A stretch of DNA of 17,121 bases, taken from the NCBI GenBank assembly GCA_021159805.1, contig JAGHDT010000565.1, forward strand, positions 1 to 17,121, in the 5' to 3' direction. Position numbers and translations under genes: made by a program. The DNA comes from Anaerolineae bacterium (lineage in GTDB: Bacteria > Chloroflexota > Anaerolineae > B4-G1 > SLSP01). The notes below the pieces were generated by a model. That model was not told the origin of the DNA. It made no database searches and worked only from the letters and a program-made list of their open reading frames with translations. This document shows positions 1 through 6,461 of this stretch, piece by piece. The number at the start of each line of letters is the position of its first letter. The first letter of the stretch is position 1.

Positions 1-52
1 GATCAAGCTGAGCTTGTTGTGGCCCCTCCACGTTGAGCTGAAAGGAACCCTT

Positions 53-1108
53 ATGTCTACCTCCGGTCCTTACGATGTGATAGTGGTAGGTGCAGGGCTG
101 GCCGGTGCCTTGATTGCGTCAACCCTTGCAGCGGAAGGCCTACAGGTCGTTATCTTGGAGGCATCGGAGTCGTCAGGTGGTACCATCCGTCGACAGCCAG
201 GACTGGCGCTGTTGGGCACCCCTACACCATTCACGGAGCTCATCACCCAGCTGGGGCAGGATCCGGCACATACGCTGTGGGAGCTGACCTCCGACAATCT
301 GGTCCGCCTGGAGATCCTGCTCGATCAGAACAACGTAACAGCTCAGAAGCTCGGCAGCCTGCGCCTGGCGGCAGACCCCGACGAATCAGACGCCTTCCGG
401 GAGTCTGTACGGCAGTTACAGACGTACGGGTTCAACGTGGATCTCGAGGACGACAATCGGTATGGTGATCTTGTCGCCATCAGCACCTATGATGATATCG
501 TCTTCAACCCGGAGGACCTGATTCACAAACTGCTGGACCATGAGAACATCATCGTGGAATTGGGGGTCGAGGCGCATACAACCAAACGCCGCGCCGATGG
601 TAGCATCGCCGTCTGGGCCCACCAGCGCTACCTATGGGCCGACCAGGTGATCTTCGCCAACGGCATCCACGCAACCAGGCTGAACAGTCAGCTCTCACGG
701 AATCTACATCCGCTATGTATCCACACCATTGTGTTCGAGAATATCGAGACACTCAACCGTCCGCTGGTTCTCGACAATGGACGGATCTGCTTCTTGCCTT
801 ACGGGGACCAAGCCTATCTCACAGGCTGGAGTAGAGAAGAACAGGATAGCCTCAGCCGGCTCAGCTCCGTTGCCGATCAACTCTGCCCCGAGGCCCTCGT
901 GCACAGGCGGTTCACAACCTGGATCGCCTCCAGCGATGACTACTTCCCAATCGTCGGGCAGTTGGAGGAGCCTGGCGTCTACTTCGTCAATGGCTTGGGA
1001 CCGTTCGGCTTGAACTTGGCCCTGGTCACGACAGACGCACTCGCCTCGCTGATTCTCGACGGGCAGACACCGGAGTTCTTCAGCGTGGGCCGGTTTACCT
1101 CCACCTAG
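53..1108 (+). CDS. FAD-dependent oxidoreductase, DAO (glycine/D-amino acid oxidase) family
   Basis: Flavoprotein of about 351 residues that probably oxidises an amine or amino acid; the substrate cannot be read from the sequence. A dinucleotide-binding beta-alpha-beta fold opens the protein: GAGLAG at residues 13-18, then a ribose-binding acidic residue E36 at the end of strand 2 (VVILEAS). The C-terminal part 'DDYFPIVGQLEEPGVYFVNGL' followed by GPFGLNLAL (about 296-324) matches the closing FAD-contact region of DadA/ThiO-like proteins. I place the start at the ATG at 53, not the upstream TTG at 14, because AAAGGAA at 41-47 is a good ribosome site and the Rossmann strand then begins at residue 8. 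A 13-base palindrome, CAAGCTGAGCTTG, sits at 4-16 and could be an operator. The response-regulator gene starts 42 bases downstream on the same strand, so co-transcription is likely. Family is secure, function is not. Confidence 0.85.
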   Translation: MSTSGPYDVIVVGAGLAGALIASTLAAEGLQVVILEASESSGGTIRRQPGLALLGTPTPFTELITQLGQDPAHTLWELTSDNLVRLEILLDQNNVTAQKLGSLRLAADPDESDAFRESVRQLQTYGFNVDLEDDNRYGDLVAISTYDDIVFNPEDLIHKLLDHENIIVELGVEAHTTKRRADGSIAVWAHQRYLWADQVIFANGIHATRLNSQLSRNLHPLCIHTIVFENIETLNRPLVLDNGRICFLPYGDQAYLTGWSREEQDSLSRLSSVADQLCPEALVHRRFTTWIASSDDYFPIVGQLEEPGVYFVNGLGPFGLNLALVTTDALASLILDGQTPEFFSVGRFTST

Positions 1109-1150
1109 GAACCATGGAGCATTTGGATAAGAAGACACCAAAGAGGGACA

Positions 1151-1849
1151 ATGACTGAAACAGTGACTGTGCCTGATGTCATAAGGGTTGCCATCGTTGA
1201 CGACCATTTTTTCTTCCGTCAAGGTGTCCGCGACGTCCTAAACGTAGAGCCAGATATCGTGGTCGTTGCCGAATGTGAAGACGGTCAAGGTGCCCTTGAA
1301 GTACTCAAATCCGTCCATCCCGATGTGGTCCTGATGGACGTCAACCTCCCCAATGTCAACGGGCTGCAGATTACCCAGCGGCTGAAGTCCGCCAGTCCAG
1401 ATATCAACGTGATTATCCTGACAGCGTACGATGACGAGGAGCAGATTTACCGCGCCATCCGTATCGGAGCATCCGCCTATTTCGCCAAGGATGTCGCACC
1501 GGCACAGCTACTGGATACCGTGAGGACCGTGGCCGAAGGCTATTATGTCATCGCCAACAGACGACTAACGCCGGAACAAGCCGAACAGTGGCTTCTGGAA
1601 CTGTATCGACGCTATGGCATTAGCCCGGAGGACACCATGCTCTCCCCCCTCACGAATCGTCAGATGGAGATTCTGCAACTCATCATTGAAGGATTGAGCA
1701 ACAAGCAGATCGCAATGCGGCTGGGCATCAGCCAGCAGACAGTGAAGAACCACGTCACCTCAATCCTCGCGAAACTGAATCGGTCAGATCGAACACAAGC
1801 GGCCATCTACGCGCTGAGACACGGGTGGGTCCGCCTGCCTGACGCCTAG
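1151..1849 (+). CDS. NarL/LuxR-family two-component response regulator
   Basis: DNA-binding response regulator of 232 residues. The receiver domain (about 10-130) has the full set of phosphotransfer residues: acidic pair D17/D18, phospho-acceptor D63 in LMDVNLP, T91 and K113. A linker of about 35 residues follows. The C-terminal helix-turn-helix (about 165-228) carries the LuxR signature LTNRQMEILQLIIEGLSNKQ and then QQTVKNHVTSILAKL. An AG-rich site (AAGAGGGA) precedes the ATG. The partner is almost certainly the histidine kinase beginning 177 bases downstream. The oxidoreductase upstream may belong to the same unit or be a target, but nothing in the sequence shows which genes it controls. 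Length and motifs are normal for the family. Confidence 0.95.
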   Translation: MTETVTVPDVIRVAIVDDHFFFRQGVRDVLNVEPDIVVVAECEDGQGALEVLKSVHPDVVLMDVNLPNVNGLQITQRLKSASPDINVIILTAYDDEEQIYRAIRIGASAYFAKDVAPAQLLDTVRTVAEGYYVIANRRLTPEQAEQWLLELYRRYGISPEDTMLSPLTNRQMEILQLIIEGLSNKQIAMRLGISQQTVKNHVTSILAKLNRSDRTQAAIYALRHGWVRLPDA

Positions 1850-1954
1850 AGAGTCGCAAGCCTCCAATGTCAGACTGGTGGTACACTACGCCACGGGCAT
1901 CTCCGCTCGCATCTTAAGGTCGCAGGATCAACCGCAAGCGACACATCGCTACAC

Positions 1955-1986
1955 CCCGCAGGTGCAGGAAGCCCTACACCTGCGGG
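1955..1986 (+). other. Stem-loop between response regulator and kinase genes
   Basis: Perfect 10-base arms CCCGCAGGTG (1955-1964) and CACCTGCGGG (1977-1986) enclose a 12-base loop. No T-run follows, so it is not a canonical intrinsic terminator. It lies in the 177-base gap and ends 40 bases before the kinase ATG. It could stabilise or attenuate the message between the two genes, or be an operator. Confidence 0.6.
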
Positions 1987-2026
1987 CCCTAAGTCCATCA
2001 CGCATACGGTTTGAACAGGGGGCACT

Positions 2027-3082
2027 ATGGTTGAGAGCAGCTGGGACCAGTTTACAGATTTCTGCCGTCGGGGTTCCGCTCAGATCCAGAAAGAACTGAA
2101 AGAAATCGATATGTTGATCCAGCAAACGTCGAGTGAAGTTGACCGCTTCATGCAGGCCAATGCGCGGGCCGTCGCCCGAACTCGCCAGATCGAGTCGACC
2201 TTCGACACTGTACCGCGGGAAGATATCCGCAAAGCCTACAACACCCTTATACAGAATCAGCAGCGGCTCTTCACGATGCGCGGGCAACTGGAAAAGCTAC
2301 AGAGCGACCAGAAGCATCTCACCCGCATCGCCGATCTTTACGACCGCATCCTCGGCTTTGCCCCACCTGAGGATCTCAGCTTAGGAGGTGATGCCGCGGC
2401 CGAGACCGCCCTTGAACCCAAGCAAGCAACCGTGATCAACATCATTGAGGCACAAGAGCAGGAACGACTCCGGCTTTCCCGCCAGATGCATGACGGTCCA
2501 GCCCAGTCGCTGACCAACCTAGCCCTGCAGGCTGAGATCTGTGAGCGCCTGTTCGACCGAGATCCGGAACGCGCACGCGCTGAGCTGACTGAGCTCAAAG
2601 AGAGCGTGATCAGGACTTTCAAAACGGTCAAGGTCTTCATCTTCGATCTACGTCCTATGATGCTGGATGATCTCGGGCTGGTTCCCACGGTGCGCCGCTA
2701 CGTGGACGGGATTGCCGAAGAAGGGTTTGCCGGTCTCACGCTCCAAGTAACCGGCAAAGAGCTGCGGTTGGCCCCCCACAAGGAAGTCACCATCTTCCGC
2801 GTCATCCAGACCCTGATCCATATGGCCCGCGAACAGGACCAGGCCTCAAGCATCGTGGTTCACCTGAACCTGGAAGAGACTGAAGCTATGGTCACCATCG
2901 AGGATAATGGTGTGGGGTTCGATATCGACGAGCAACTCAACTCGGAAGACGCAGTAAGACTGAGTCTACCGACGATTCGAGAACGCATTGAGGTGCTGGG
3001 AGGCAAGATCCACTTCTTCAGCGCCCCCGGCCAAGGGCTTCGCGTCAGCTTCACATTGCCGATTGAGCGGAGGGAAGAATAG
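2027..3082 (+). CDS. Sensor histidine kinase, DegS/NarX type (HisKA_3), with degenerate ATP-binding boxes
   Basis: Cytoplasmic sensor kinase of 351 residues, probable partner of the upstream NarL-type regulator. No membrane segment is visible. Residues 1-115 are charged and helical, resembling the coiled-coil sensor region of DegS. The dimerisation/phospho-acceptor box is 'QERLRLSRQMHDGPAQSL' with H155 and D156. The catalytic domain (about 245-347) keeps the G1 box as EDNGVGFD (292-299). The N-box region reads IFRVIQTLIHMARE (257 onward), where the family normally has a Glu and a conserved Mg-binding Asn; here T262 and M266 occupy these places. The glycine-rich G2 box, normally GLGL before xxMRERV, reads VRLSLPTIRERI. 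ATP binding may therefore be weak or lost. The ATG follows a G-rich site at about 2017-2022. An alternative reading is a phosphatase-only or pseudokinase partner. Confidence 0.9.
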   Translation: MVESSWDQFTDFCRRGSAQIQKELKEIDMLIQQTSSEVDRFMQANARAVARTRQIESTFDTVPREDIRKAYNTLIQNQQRLFTMRGQLEKLQSDQKHLTRIADLYDRILGFAPPEDLSLGGDAAAETALEPKQATVINIIEAQEQERLRLSRQMHDGPAQSLTNLALQAEICERLFDRDPERARAELTELKESVIRTFKTVKVFIFDLRPMMLDDLGLVPTVRRYVDGIAEEGFAGLTLQVTGKELRLAPHKEVTIFRVIQTLIHMAREQDQASSIVVHLNLEETEAMVTIEDNGVGFDIDEQLNSEDAVRLSLPTIRERIEVLGGKIHFFSAPGQGLRVSFTLPIERREE

Positions 3083-3102
3083 AGACGCCGAGGCAGCGCC
3101 TT

Positions 3103-3156
3103 GAAGTGCCCGTATAGCGGGCCTCCAGTCGCTCCATGCTGAGCTGAGGGCACTTC
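3103..3156 (+). other. Possible alternative stem structures after the kinase gene
   Basis: Perfect 9-base arms GAAGTGCCC (3103-3111) and GGGCACTTC (3148-3156) can pair across 36 bases. A competing short hairpin, GCCCG (3108-3112) with CGGGC (3118-3122), uses part of the first arm, so the two cannot both form. It begins 20 bases after the kinase stop codon. It could be a 3-prime stabilising structure or an attenuator; no T-run follows. Confidence 0.45.
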
Positions 3157-3296
3157 TGTGACCCGGGCGTGCTTCACTTCGGGGACAATAACCAAACGTG
3201 TATCTGTGCAACCTGACCGTCAGGAGGCACCCTTGGGCCACAACCATTCGCCTTGCTGAGCACCCTCAGGGCCAGAACTGCGAAGGCGTGTGCCTC

Positions 3297-3326
3297 TTGA
3301 CATTAGAACGTGGATTATGCCATATT
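3297..3326 (+). promoter_or_regulatory. Weak candidate promoter inside the gene-free region
   Basis: TTGACA at 3297-3302 is a perfect -35 element; CATATT at 3321-3326 (18-base spacer) matches four of six -10 positions. Transcription would begin almost at the terminator-like hairpin at 3338, giving an RNA of only about 40 bases. It is noted because the flanking bases resemble those of the second promoter candidate at 3442. Confidence 0.3.
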
Positions 3327-3337
3327 AGATTGCGGTT

Positions 3338-3372
3338 AGCATGGCTGGCAGCTGCCACCCATGCTCTTTTTT
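3338..3372 (+). terminator. Rho-independent terminator, plus strand
   Basis: A long near-perfect hairpin: AGCATGG (3338-3344) pairs with CCATGCT (3359-3365), and the core TGGCAGCTGCCA (3346-3357) is self-complementary, with one C/C mismatch between the two parts. It is followed by C and six T residues (3367-3372). It probably ends the oxidoreductase/two-component transcript, although it lies about 255 bases past the kinase stop. Confidence 0.7.
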
Positions 3373-3439
3373 CGCTCTGTTCACCTCCCTGCCCTAGAGG
3401 GCTTGGCGACACACCGAACAGACCGAGAAGCTGGCGAAC

Positions 3440-3469
3440 AGTTGACAAGGTGACTAAGTCAACTATTCT
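3440..3469 (+). promoter_or_regulatory. Probable sigma-factor gene promoter with overlapping inverted repeat
   Basis: TTGACA (3442-3447), a 16-base spacer and TATTCT (3464-3469) form a plausible housekeeping promoter, with a leader of about 125 bases to the GTG at 3601. An inverted repeat AGTTGAC (3440-3446)/GTCAACT (3458-3464) overlaps it, with a nested palindrome TGACT-A-AGTCA (3451-3461). This is a good operator candidate, since a bound protein would cover the spacer. Confidence 0.55.
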
Positions 3470-3506
3470 ATTGCGGCTAATCTGCTAGCATGACGTCGTC
3501 TTATTG

Positions 3507-3556
3507 GCGGAACCATGTAGCCTACAACAACGTGGTTCCGCTAGCGTCGCGTTAGC
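3507..3556 (+). promoter_or_regulatory. Structured 5-prime leader of the sigma-factor mRNA
   Basis: Two adjoining hairpins. The first has GCGGAACCA (3507-3515) pairing perfectly with TGGTTCCGC (3533-3541), extended inward by one wobble and one G-C pair. The second pairs GCTAGCG (3540-3546) with CGTTAGC (3550-3556), with one G-T wobble and a TCG loop. They share bases 3540-3541, so they stack or compete. No T-run follows either. They end 44 bases before the start codon, leaving the ribosome site exposed. Confidence 0.55.
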
Positions 3557-3600
3557 GAGTTTCTGAACAACTGGTCTAATTTACTGCGCCCAAAGGAACT

Positions 3601-4833
3601 GTGGAGTTGGCCTTAGAAGAGCGTTTCAGAGAAAAACAGAAAGAAGAGGCCGGCGACCTCAGCGAATACCTGTCGGGCCCAGAGTATCTCCTGGCACTGG
3701 GCCACGAGCGAGGCTACGTTTCCTATGAGGAGATCCAGCGGGCTTTCCCGGAAGCTGAAGAGCATGTCAGCCAGCTGGATGAGACTATCTCAATGTTGTT
3801 GGAGTCCGGGATCAAAGTCGGAGGTCCCGGGCAAAAGGCGCCCGTCGGCTTGGCGCAGACAGGTGAGAGCTTCGATGATGGCGAAGAAGTCAAAGCCGAA
3901 GAAGACATCTACCGTGCCGTTGAGGTCGATGATACGATCGGGCTGTACCTGAAAGAGATCGGCAAAGTTGCCCTGCTGACCGCAGAAGAGGAAGTCTCCC
4001 TGGCTAAGCGTGTGGAAGCCGGCAAGAAGGCCCAGACCAAACTCAACACCGGTCGATATGCGAACGAAGACAAGCGCTATGAACTGGAACTACAGCTTGA
4101 TGACGGTATCCGCGCCCGGGAGCATCTGATTCGCGCGAACTCCAGGCTGGTGATCAGTGTGGCCAAGAAGTACATCGGCCGAGGCGTTCCATTTCTGGAT
4201 TTGATTCAGGAAGGTAACATTGGACTGATACGGGCCTCGAACAAGTTCGAGTACAAACGTGGGCACAAATTCTCCACCTATGCCACGTGGTGGATCCGGC
4301 AAGCCGTAACGCGGGCCATCGCGGACCAAAGCCGGACGATCCGCGTCCCGGTCCATATGGGCGATCAGATCAACAAGATGCTGCGCATCTCACACCAACT
4401 CACACAACGGTTGGGACGTAGCCCCACCCCGGAGGAGTTGGGCGCGGAACTGGAGATCCCTGTCCGCAAGATCGAACAGATGCTTGACGTGGCGCGCCGC
4501 CCACTTTCACTGGAGATGCCGACAGATGACGAGGGCGACAGCACCTTGGGCGATTTCGTCGAGGATAAGGATAGCCCATCGCCGCCTGACAGGGTCAGCG
4601 CAGTGATGCTCAAGGATCAGTTGGTCGAGATCCTTGTGAATCTCCCCCCGCGAGAGGTTAAGATTCTCCAAATGCGCTACGGGTTGTTGGATGGCCAGAC
4701 CTATACGCTGGAGCAAGTCGGCAAGAAGCTCGGCGTGACACGGGAACGCGTCCGACAGATTGAGGCGCAGGCGCTGAGCCGTCTACGACACCCAGCTCAC
4801 GCACGTCGACTCCGCGACTTCCTACGCAGTTGA
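3601..4833 (+). CDS. RNA polymerase sigma-70 factor, primary (RpoD/SigA) type
   Basis: Sigma factor of 410 residues that directs RNA polymerase to promoters. In order: a short region 1.1-like helical segment (about 25-75), an acidic linker (about 88-110), region 1.2 ([20 protein letters not shown], 110-129), region 2 (about 175-245, with [27 protein letters not shown] and [19 protein letters not shown]), region 3 (about 250-335) and region 4 (about 340-400) with the helix-turn-helix '[20 protein letters not shown]'. Both promoter-contact regions look intact. The start is GTG, preceded by AAAGGA at 3592-3597. It is monocistronic: its own promoter region lies upstream and a strong terminator is close behind. 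It could be the housekeeping factor or a close SigA paralogue; the window cannot show whether another copy exists, so I give no symbol. Confidence 0.95.
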   Translation: MELALEERFREKQKEEAGDLSEYLSGPEYLLALGHERGYVSYEEIQRAFPEAEEHVSQLDETISMLLESGIKVGGPGQKAPVGLAQTGESFDDGEEVKAEEDIYRAVEVDDTIGLYLKEIGKVALLTAEEEVSLAKRVEAGKKAQTKLNTGRYANEDKRYELELQLDDGIRAREHLIRANSRLVISVAKKYIGRGVPFLDLIQEGNIGLIRASNKFEYKRGHKFSTYATWWIRQAVTRAIADQSRTIRVPVHMGDQINKMLRISHQLTQRLGRSPTPEELGAELEIPVRKIEQMLDVARRPLSLEMPTDDEGDSTLGDFVEDKDSPSPPDRVSAVMLKDQLVEILVNLPPREVKILQMRYGLLDGQTYTLEQVGKKLGVTRERVRQIEAQALSRLRHPAHARRLRDFLRS

Positions 4834-4858
4834 CAGCAAGGGCTCAACAGAGACCAAC

Positions 4859-4891
4859 AAATGGGATCGCACAAATCGCGATCCCATTTTT
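4859..4891 (+). terminator. Intrinsic terminator after the sigma gene
   Basis: Perfect 12-base arms AAATGGGATCGC (4859-4870) and GCGATCCCATTT (4878-4889) with a 7-base loop, and a T5 run at 4887-4891. It lies 26 bases past the sigma stop. Being symmetrical, it may also help stop the convergent minus-strand operon that ends at 4916, where it is followed by TTTGTTGG on that strand. Confidence 0.9.
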
Positions 4892-4915
4892 CTATAGAAC
4901 ACACCCCTCAACAAG

Positions 4916-5977
4916 CTAGCCGGACGTCTCCATGACGACGATCACGTCACCGGCCGCCGCACGCGTCAGACGATCTCGGATCGCCAGACCCAACCCAGAC
5001 GGGCCGAAGTCCCGCGCCAGGATAACCGTGACACCGGACGCGTCCAATGAACGCAACGAGGCAAACAATTGGCGGGCAATCTGCTCCATTGACGTTATGG
5101 AACCCACGCTCCGGTACACAGCCGGAAGGTCCGTCAACATGGCGAGGTCTTCCTCGGCGACCAGGACGCCCACGGTGACACCCGCTGTCACATAGTCCAG
5201 AACATCCCGGCGGATCCGAGCCAAGACAGCCTCTCGCTCCCCGCGGTACAGCGTGGTCTTAGCACGCGGCGCATAGTGCTTAACCGTTGTGCCCGGCGAG
5301 ACCAAGGTCTCACCTTCCGTGCCCAAGGAGTCCCTGAAGTCCACTGATCCCAATAGGCGCTCCAGGGATTCCCTGGCGATACCCCCGGGCCGCAGAATCG
5401 TCGGAATGTCAGAGCACAGTGACAGCACGGTCGACTCCACGCCGACCTGCGTTGCGCCGCCGTCCAGGACAAGATCGATGCGCCCGGATAAGTCAGCCAT
5501 GACGTGGTCCGCACAGGTAGGACTCACCCGTCCAAAGCGATTTGCACTGGGAGCAGCGATCGGAACACCGGCAGCCGCGATAAGCGCCCTCGCTACGGCA
5601 TGCGCGGGCACTCTGACGGCGACGGTATTCCCGCCGGCAGTCACTTCATCGGGAACCTGTGGACCTCTGGGCAGCACAAGTGTGAGCGGCCCGGGCCAGA
5701 ATTCGACGACCAGCTCCCTGGCGACATCCGGCACCTCCGCAACTACAGAGGAAAGCTGAGTCGCGTCAGCCAGATGCACGATCAGCGGATCGTAGAAGGG
5801 CCGTTCCTTGGCACGGAAAATACTCGCAACAGCCTGCGCATCCAACGCATTCGCGCCCAGCCCGTACACCGTCTCGGTCGGAAATGCCACGAGACCACCG
5901 CCGCGGATCACGGCAGCGGCTTCGGCCATCACGGCAGGTTCAGGATGTTCAGGGTCGACCTTCAAGCAACGGGTCAT
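4916..5977 (-). CDS. L-threonylcarbamoyladenylate synthase (Sua5/YwlC type)
   Basis: Makes threonylcarbamoyl-AMP from threonine, bicarbonate and ATP, the first step of tRNA t6A37 formation, in the cytoplasm. With the chosen start it has 353 residues, the usual length of the two-domain Sua5 form. The YrdC domain (about 12-205) shows VAFPTETVYGLGANA, the K-x-R pair in AKERPFYDPL, PIAAPSANRFGRVSPT and 'VGVESTVLSL', with ILRPGGI closing the fold. The linker VSPGTTVKHYAP (226-237) is the Sua5-specific lid, followed by a Rossmann-like C-terminal domain. I choose the ATG at 5977, not the in-frame codon at 6001, because it forms an ATGA overlap with the upstream stop and the family N-terminus starts there. 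The overlap implies translational coupling. It is the last gene of the minus-strand run. Confidence 0.95.
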   Translation of the reverse strand: MTRCLKVDPEHPEPAVMAEAAAVIRGGGLVAFPTETVYGLGANALDAQAVASIFRAKERPFYDPLIVHLADATQLSSVVAEVPDVARELVVEFWPGPLTLVLPRGPQVPDEVTAGGNTVAVRVPAHAVARALIAAAGVPIAAPSANRFGRVSPTCADHVMADLSGRIDLVLDGGATQVGVESTVLSLCSDIPTILRPGGIARESLERLLGSVDFRDSLGTEGETLVSPGTTVKHYAPRAKTTLYRGEREAVLARIRRDVLDYVTAGVTVGVLVAEEDLAMLTDLPAVYRSVGSITSMEQIARQLFASLRSLDASGVTVILARDFGPSGLGLAIRDRLTRAAAGDVIVVMETSG

Positions 5978-6441
5978 TCGAGCTGGCCCCTGCGGTGCCA
6001 CAGCATGACCAGTCCCAGTAGGATCAGCCCAACGCCCTCAAGCTTTGTCCAGCGGCTGGGGAAACCGGCGCGCACCACGACCTCGTCAGGGTACCACGTG
6101 GCGCCACCATCCCACGCCACTTCCTCAATACGATAGCGGTACTTGCGACCTGGCGTAAGATCATCGTCCTCGAAACGATAGTCCGCGCCGACCATTTCGT
6201 CTCCCGCCGAAGGGATCAGTTCATCGTTGACCTTGGTCCAATCCTCAGGTGCAGCTGAGTCCCAAGAAGGTGAGCGGTAAACATTGAAGCCTGCCGTGCC
6301 GACTTCGCTGGCGGTGTCCCAGCTCAGGACGACCGCGGGCACATCGACAATCAAGAGCACGCAGCCCACCACACACAGTATCAGAACAAGGATGGCTCGC
6401 CGGTTGAAAAAGCCCAATTGCTTCGGATGATCTATGCTCAT
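5974..6441 (-). CDS. Two-pass membrane protein with an FN3-like extracytoplasmic domain
   Basis: Unnamed protein of 155 residues. A hydrophobic segment at about 16-34 (after FFNRR) fits an uncleaved signal anchor. A beta-rich domain of about 90 residues follows, beginning VVLSWDTASEVGTAGFNVYR and ending near YRYRIEEVAWDGGATWY, with the pattern of a fibronectin type III fold. A second hydrophobic segment (about 134-148, LEGVGLILLGLVMLW) and a basic tail close the protein. Both ends are thus probably cytoplasmic, with the FN3-like domain outside. It starts 20 bases after the kinase gene, without a clear ribosome site, and its stop overlaps the Sua5 start. The second helix makes it unlike the usual secreted FN3 proteins, which end in sorting or linker sequence. 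Role unknown. Confidence 0.75.
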   Translation of the reverse strand: MSIDHPKQLGFFNRRAILVLILCVVGCVLLIVDVPAVVLSWDTASEVGTAGFNVYRSPSWDSAAPEDWTKVNDELIPSAGDEMVGADYRFEDDDLTPGRKYRYRIEEVAWDGGATWYPDEVVVRAGFPSRWTKLEGVGLILLGLVMLWHRRGQLE

Positions 6442-6461
6442 AACACTTGACCGTGATCCGT

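Larger units (their letters stand above)
3083..3600. other. Gene-free 518-base region with hairpins and promoters
   Basis: No convincing coding sequence is seen here: the open frames have no codon structure or recognisable protein. It holds a stem after the kinase stop (3103-3156), a 13-base palindrome CCTGAC-C-GTCAGG (3212-3224), a terminator-like hairpin with a T-run (3338-3372), two TTGACA elements (3297, 3442), and two adjoining hairpins before the sigma gene (3507-3556). Confidence 0.7.

Noticed and set aside
713..1222. Open frame of 169 codons on the minus strand
   Set aside because: It lies antisense to the flavoprotein and regulator genes, without a known domain or ribosome site.
3333..3372. 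Small RNA from the TTGACA at 3297 to the T-run at 3372
   Set aside because: The product would be about 40 bases and consist almost only of the terminator hairpin; a terminator for upstream transcription explains the hairpin better.
3198..3488. Open frame of 96 codons in the gene-free region
   Set aside because: It crosses the terminator hairpin and both promoter candidates, and shows no domain, hydrophobic pattern or codon bias like the neighbours.
5978..6001. Longer Sua5 start at 6001
   Set aside because: The 8 extra residues (MAPQGPAR) lie inside the upstream gene; the ATGA overlap at 5977 is the usual arrangement for coupled genes.
5504..6136. Open frame of 210 codons on the plus strand
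   Set aside because: It is antisense to the well-supported Sua5 and FN3 genes; its composition is not protein-like.
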